A DNA stretch of 64,000 nucleotides from Urophycis tenuis. Its lineage: Eukaryota > Chordata > Actinopteri > Gadiformes > Phycidae. The stretch spans positions 2,865,408 to 2,929,407 of the forward strand of contig JAXIVH010000029.1 of the NCBI GenBank assembly GCA_036785325.1, in the 5' to 3' direction. Every line of letters starts with the position of its first letter. Positions within the stretch are counted from its first letter, which is position 1. The notes under the pieces were generated by a model. It saw only the letters and a program-made list of their open reading frames with translations, did no database searches and was not told the origin of the DNA. This document shows, piece by piece, positions 61,201 through 64,000 of this stretch. A program made the position numbers and the translations under genes.

Positions 61201-63578
61201 AACTCTCTTTGAAACGCCCCGGTTGCCAGGAACCCCAAGGTACTAAGTACCTGTATGTGGACCGGCAGGGCATGGCTCCTTGCGGTGGCGCGCTCCAAGG
61301 CCGGCCGCAGCTCTGCACATAACTCAAGCAGGATTGCCCGAGAGAATCGAAAGCGGCTGATGAGCCAATTGTCGACCATTTCGAGAGGATCGTTTCTGTC
61401 TCGAAAGACACGCTCTCGCCTAATTGCGCCATTCGCAATGTCCTCTAATAGCGCTAACGCAGCCATTGTTGTTGACGGAATTTTTGGGTGTGCTTTTATA
61501 CCCAGTCATGTTATTGCAGACTTGTCGGTGTTGATTGCTCATCGGTGTTAATTGTTCACGTGTCTCGAATGTGCACATCACTCAATCAACTACTATTTTA
61601 CACATTCCTTTATTATGACAGTTTCCCAGCATTTAAATATTTTTATTTCTTATCTCTTATGTCCATCTACTGCGTAGAGGTTGTCTGCCATGTAATAAGA
61701 ATTTCATTGCTCTGACAAATTAAACATGATGCTTTGATCACCTCTAAGTGTCGCCAAAGGGTCAACTGCTGTAGAAATGTGCATACGCCAGCTCAAGAGT
61801 TGACGTGAGGAACGCAAATTTATACGGCCATTTCAGTCTTGATACATCTGCACTTTGCCGTGAGAATGAACGTACACCATTTTTTTGTGCGTACGCAACG
61901 TTCGTACATGAGGCCCCAGGTTTCTATTGTGGTGTACTACACAAGGTCACAAGTAATGAAGGCAGTATGAAAAGCATTTCTGTGTTTGTTAAAGGGATAT
62001 TCCGCCATTTTTGGAAATAAGCTCATTTTCCACCTTCCCTCGAGCAAAACAATCGATCTTTACCCTTTTCCCGTTCATCCAGCCGTTCTGTGAGTCTGGC
62101 GGTACAACTTTTAGCTGTAGCTTAGCATAGATCATTGAATCGGATTAGACCATTAGCATCTCGCCCGCTTAGAAGTGACTACGATTTCCGGAATTTTTCC
62201 AATTTAAAACTTCTCTCTTCTCAAGTTTGAAAGTGCAATAAGCCTGACGGAAAATGAAACGTGGCGATTTTCTAGGCTGATTTTACCCGGAACTATACTC
62301 TCATTCTGGCGTAATAATCAAGGAAAGTTGCAAAGGTACCATGGGCGCAGTGATATGATGCAGCGCCTCAATAGTCCCTGTAGGCTTCTTCCGGCAATAC
62401 AACCACCGTGATTACCTGCTATTACCGGTGGTATACCGGGACTATACTTTGAGGCGCGTCATATCACTGCGCCCATGGTACCTTTGCAACTTTCCTTGAT
62501 TATTACGCCAGAATGAGAGTATAGTTCCGGGTAAAATCAGCCTAGAAAATCACCACGTTTCATTTTCCGTCGGTCTTATTGCACTTTCAAACTTGAGAAG
62601 AGACAAGTTTTAAATGGGAAAAATTCCGGAAATCGTAGTCACTTCTAAGCGGGCGAGATGCTAATGGTCTAATCCGATTCAATGATCTATGTTAAGCTAC
62701 AGCTAAAAGTTGTACCGCCAGACTCACAGAACGGCTGGATGAACGGGAAAAGGGTAAAGATCGATTGTTTTGCTCGAGGGAAGGTGGAAAATGAGCTTAT
62801 TTCCAAAAATGGCGGAATATCCCTTTAAGGTTTTTCTTTTCCATTCAACAGGTGATTTGACTCACGGCTGGCATTATTTCAACCAAAGTCTTTACTTTAT
62901 TTCTACTACTAAGAGGAACTGGACGGCCAGTCGATATTACTGTCTGCAAAGAAATGCAGACCTGGTAGTCATCAACAGCAGAGAGGAACAGGTGATAGTG
63001 TGTGTGTGTGTGTGTGTGTGTGTGTCTGTGTATGTGTGTGTTGTCAGCTGTGTTGTCATGACAACAGATACTAATCCTTTTGGAAACAGGGGTTTGTCAG
63101 CAGATTGAGGGGTCCTTCCTGGATCGGATTGAGTGGGCGAGACACAGAGGGGACCTGCAAGTGGGTGGATGGTACCAAGATGACTTCAAGGTCAGGCTGA
63201 AGAGTCAGCAGCATCTCTTCTGTGAGAGTGATAGAGTGGTTTCACCTCATCACTGTGCTCAACTTTCTACTCCTTGTGGTTTTCAGTTGGAGACGCCGTG
63301 AACCACGCAACGGCGGTGGAGTAGAAGACTGTGTAGTAGCATGGGATTGCAGCTGGTCTGAAGAACCCTGTTACAAACTGCACCACGGGATCTGTGAGAA
63401 GGGCACAGAACATCTGGAAGCTGACCTGAAGAAAGAGGGTCTGTTGACTTTGTTTGTGTTCATGAGTGTAGAATTGTTCATCCTTTCTGTTCTCTGTGCA
63501 GTATACACAGTATATATACTTTATGAATGGAAAGGTGGTTGGATGTGTTTACTTCTGATCAGGGTCTGTGTCTGCTAG
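55978..63578 (+). CDS. C-type lectin-like type II membrane protein (six exons)
   Basis: Exons: 55978-56107, 57968-58039, 58357-58398, 62852-62991, 63090-63190 and 63287-63578. All introns are GT-AG and the phases agree (1, 1, 1, 0, 2), giving 258 residues without a stop. Exon 1 is the cytoplasmic tail (MKPETVEAFQSG start, RKRRS end); exon 2 is the membrane anchor (SFGLLCILIIFLRL); exon 3 is a 14-codon stalk; exons 4-6 are a C-type lectin-like domain with GWHYFNQSLYF, NWTAS, DLVVINSREEQ, WIGL, KWVDG, VEDCV and GICEK. Four disulfide cysteines are present and two N-glycosylation sites are possible. The sugar-binding EPN is EPR and WND is WSE, so classic calcium-dependent sugar binding is doubtful. 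It resembles fish CD209-like receptors. After GICEK the frame runs on through a hydrophobic stretch (LFVFMSVELFILSVLCAV), which is unusual. Confidence 0.8.
56219..56452. repeat. TATG microsatellite in intron 1 of the lectin gene
   Basis: About 58 TATG units with occasional GTGT and GGAT changes. It is open in several frames but has no coding value. Confidence 0.98.
57060..57490 (+). pseudogene. L2-like LINE fragments with 3' tail
   Basis: At 57075-57200 one frame reads LTQALVISRLDDCNSLL, the RT C-terminal thumb of the Maui-type family. At 57225-57260 a different LINE tail follows (TTTCCCTCAGGGATCAATAA then TCTG repeats), and 57300-57490 is the L2-type tail with GTCTGCTAAATGCCC. It lies in intron 1 of the lectin gene. 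Confidence 0.65.
57566..57675 (-). repeat. GATA repeat and reverse-oriented LINE tail
   Basis: GATA units (57566-57632) run into CTTTATTGATCCCAAGATGG, the reverse complement of a fish LINE 3' end; the GATA run is the LINE's terminal repeat. Confidence 0.7.
58168..58218. repeat. AAT microsatellite
   Basis: A pure AAT run between exons 2 and 3 of the lectin gene. Confidence 0.97.
58431..58610 (+). mobile_element. tRNA-derived SINE with L2-like tail
   Basis: The head, GGGGCGGCATAGCTCAGGTA, has an A box (TAGCTCAGGTAGAGCGG) and a B box (GGTTCGATTCC) at tRNA-like spacing. The tail has CTTTGGACAAAAGCATCTAA, shared with L2-like LINEs, as usual for SINEs mobilised by them. It lies 32 bp after exon 3 of the lectin gene. 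AGTTCTGAAAG and AGTTCTAAAAT near the two sides may be a decayed target duplication. Confidence 0.8.
59040..59292 (+). mobile_element. LINE 3' end inserted in the right arm only
   Basis: It ends in CTTGACAATAAAGTTACTTG and CTTGAA repeats. The left arm has the uninterrupted sequence at about 40376-40405, so this is a later insertion. Confidence 0.75.
60050..60385 (+). pseudogene. Harbinger Myb/SANT-like protein, chimeric C-terminus
   Basis: The first 85 or so residues form the Myb/SANT-like DNA-binding domain of Harbinger second proteins (FTECELETLLTEVEARR, KRSEWDSVCEAVNAVG, ELKKKWSDIKMEVKRR). From about 60300 the frame is the antisense of the transposase gene, so the last 25 or so residues are not native. 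The normal C-terminus appears to have been removed by the deletion that fused the two convergent genes. Confidence 0.75.
60300..61466 (-). pseudogene. Harbinger DDE transposase, two exons, broken
   Basis: Exon 1 runs from 61466 to 60792 and reads MAALALLEDIANGAIRRERV, GICQSTLSRAMPAVW and GAVDCTHIAIKAP (first catalytic D), then shifts frame near 60920-60950 before RWPGSTHDSYIL and GWLLG. A GTGAGT donor at 60791 and a CCCCAG acceptor at 60438 define a 354-bp intron. Exon 2 reads DRGYPLRTWLM (second D) and RSVVERAIGLMKGRW (catalytic E), then loses homology at the deletion junction near 60300. All three acidic residues remain, but frameshift and truncation make it non-functional. Confidence 0.8.
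61993..62824. mobile_element. Fold-back DNA element at a TTAA site
   Basis: The whole element is a near-perfect inverted repeat: arms of about 390 bp beginning AGGGATATTCCGCC and ending GGCGGAATATCCCT, around a loop of about 50 bp near 62385-62440. TTAA flanks it at 61989-61992 and 62825-62828. The left arm of the duplication has one TTAA at the matching place (near 39834). TTAA and the AGGG end suggest a Kolobok-like or, less likely, piggyBac-like origin. It ends 27 bp before lectin exon 4. Confidence 0.9.
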
Positions 63579-63741
63579 TGATGTCTGGTTTCAGGTATTT
63601 GCTCATTGGAACCGCCGTTTGTAAACTCGATAAAATGACACCCACATCTGGTTCCCCCCACAACCCCACCCCACCCACTGGAGATTTACCTGTTTTCTAA
63701 AGCAAAAAGTGATGAAGATAAAGCAAAAGTCAGGAAATTAG

Positions 63742-64000
63742 TATAATGAATGTCTATTGGGCTAATATTTGGCTCTGCCATCGCAACTGATTGCGATGGC
63801 AGAGCAGATTGAGGACATAGTTTTTTATTTTTTATAGACATGTATTTATTGAGTTTTAACCGTTTACAAAACTACATTTTAGTACATTTAACAAAGCATC
63901 TAACAATCAAACCATAAAGAAATCCACTCCCCCCACCCCCAAGGAAAAATAAATAATTAAAGAAAAGATTAAAAAAAAACAAAAAAAAACAGAGTAACGA
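63742..64000. other. Flank outside the inverted duplication
   Basis: No gene is recognised. At 63772-63805 there is a perfect 15-bp inverted repeat, GCTCTGCCATCGCAA, with a CTGA loop. The end of the window is A-rich. Confidence 0.6.

Larger units (their letters stand above)
59772..61916. mobile_element. PIF/Harbinger transposon, internally deleted
   Basis: The inverted ends GGGCCTCATGTAC and GTACATGAGGCCC are flanked by CAG on both sides (59769-59771 and 61917-61919), a 3-bp duplication of the CWG type known for some fish Harbingers. It carries the two genes expected for this superfamily: a Myb-like gene (plus) and a DDE transposase (minus). Both are damaged. It sits in intron 3 of the lectin gene. 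Confidence 0.9.
53385..63741 (+). repeat. Right arm of the large inverted duplication
   Basis: It mirrors 36509-47230; the block list is given with the left arm. The outer edge is near 63741, where the match GAAATTAGT ends. It holds the intact lectin gene. Insertions found only in this arm are the nested hATs, a LINE tail, a Harbinger and a TTAA fold-back element. Confidence 0.8.

Overview
This window looks like teleost fish nuclear DNA. The evidence is the fish-type L2/CR1/Rex1-like LINEs, hAT, Harbinger and TTAA-site DNA transposons, a tRNA-headed SINE, very long CA/TG microsatellites, and a CD209-like C-type lectin gene whose exons join in frame. No bacterial-style genes, rRNA, true tRNA gene or CRISPR array was seen. 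All calls come from reading the sequence; no search or alignment program was run.

Left half (1-32 kb): a nested stack. A Ty3/Gypsy pol gene (1-184, resuming near 31481) is split by a minus-strand LINE (185-522, resuming 29316-31480). That LINE appears to be split in its 3' UTR by one very large Helentron-type Helitron (523-29315, minus strand, about 28.8 kb). The Helentron's 3' end, at the left, has a hairpin next to CTAG. Its 5' end, at the right, is a hairpin-rich cap. The two ends share the subterminal inverted repeat AGTGCACGGG. Inside are a long Rep/helicase/endonuclease gene (4931-14266) with four small in-phase upstream exons that I infer, exon-like fragments and repeats on its 3' side, and on its 5' side a head-to-tail array of about 2.15-kb units, most of which carry their own Helentron-like ends.

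Middle (32-36.5 kb): broken LINEs, one with a 5' inversion, a hAT MITE with its target duplication, a long CA repeat, and unremarkable spacer.

Right half (36.5-63.7 kb): an inverted duplication with arms of about 10.5 kb. The right arm carries an apparently intact six-exon C-type lectin-like type II membrane protein gene (plus strand, 55978-63578). The left arm carries its decayed mirror copy (minus strand, 36708-44557), with a frameshifted exon 1, no recognisable transmembrane exons, a destroyed splice acceptor, a lost disulfide cysteine and a LINE in an intron. Since the duplication each arm has taken its own insertions: LINE, hAT MITE and Harbinger MITE on the left; Harbinger, a TTAA fold-back element, nested hATs and a LINE tail on the right. 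The opposite arm supplies several empty sites. The spacer between the arms holds two opposed L2-like LINE remnants and a long imperfect palindrome.

An in-frame minisatellite beside a C2HC zinc-finger-like motif (41.3-42.6 kb, minus) may be an exon of an unknown gene.
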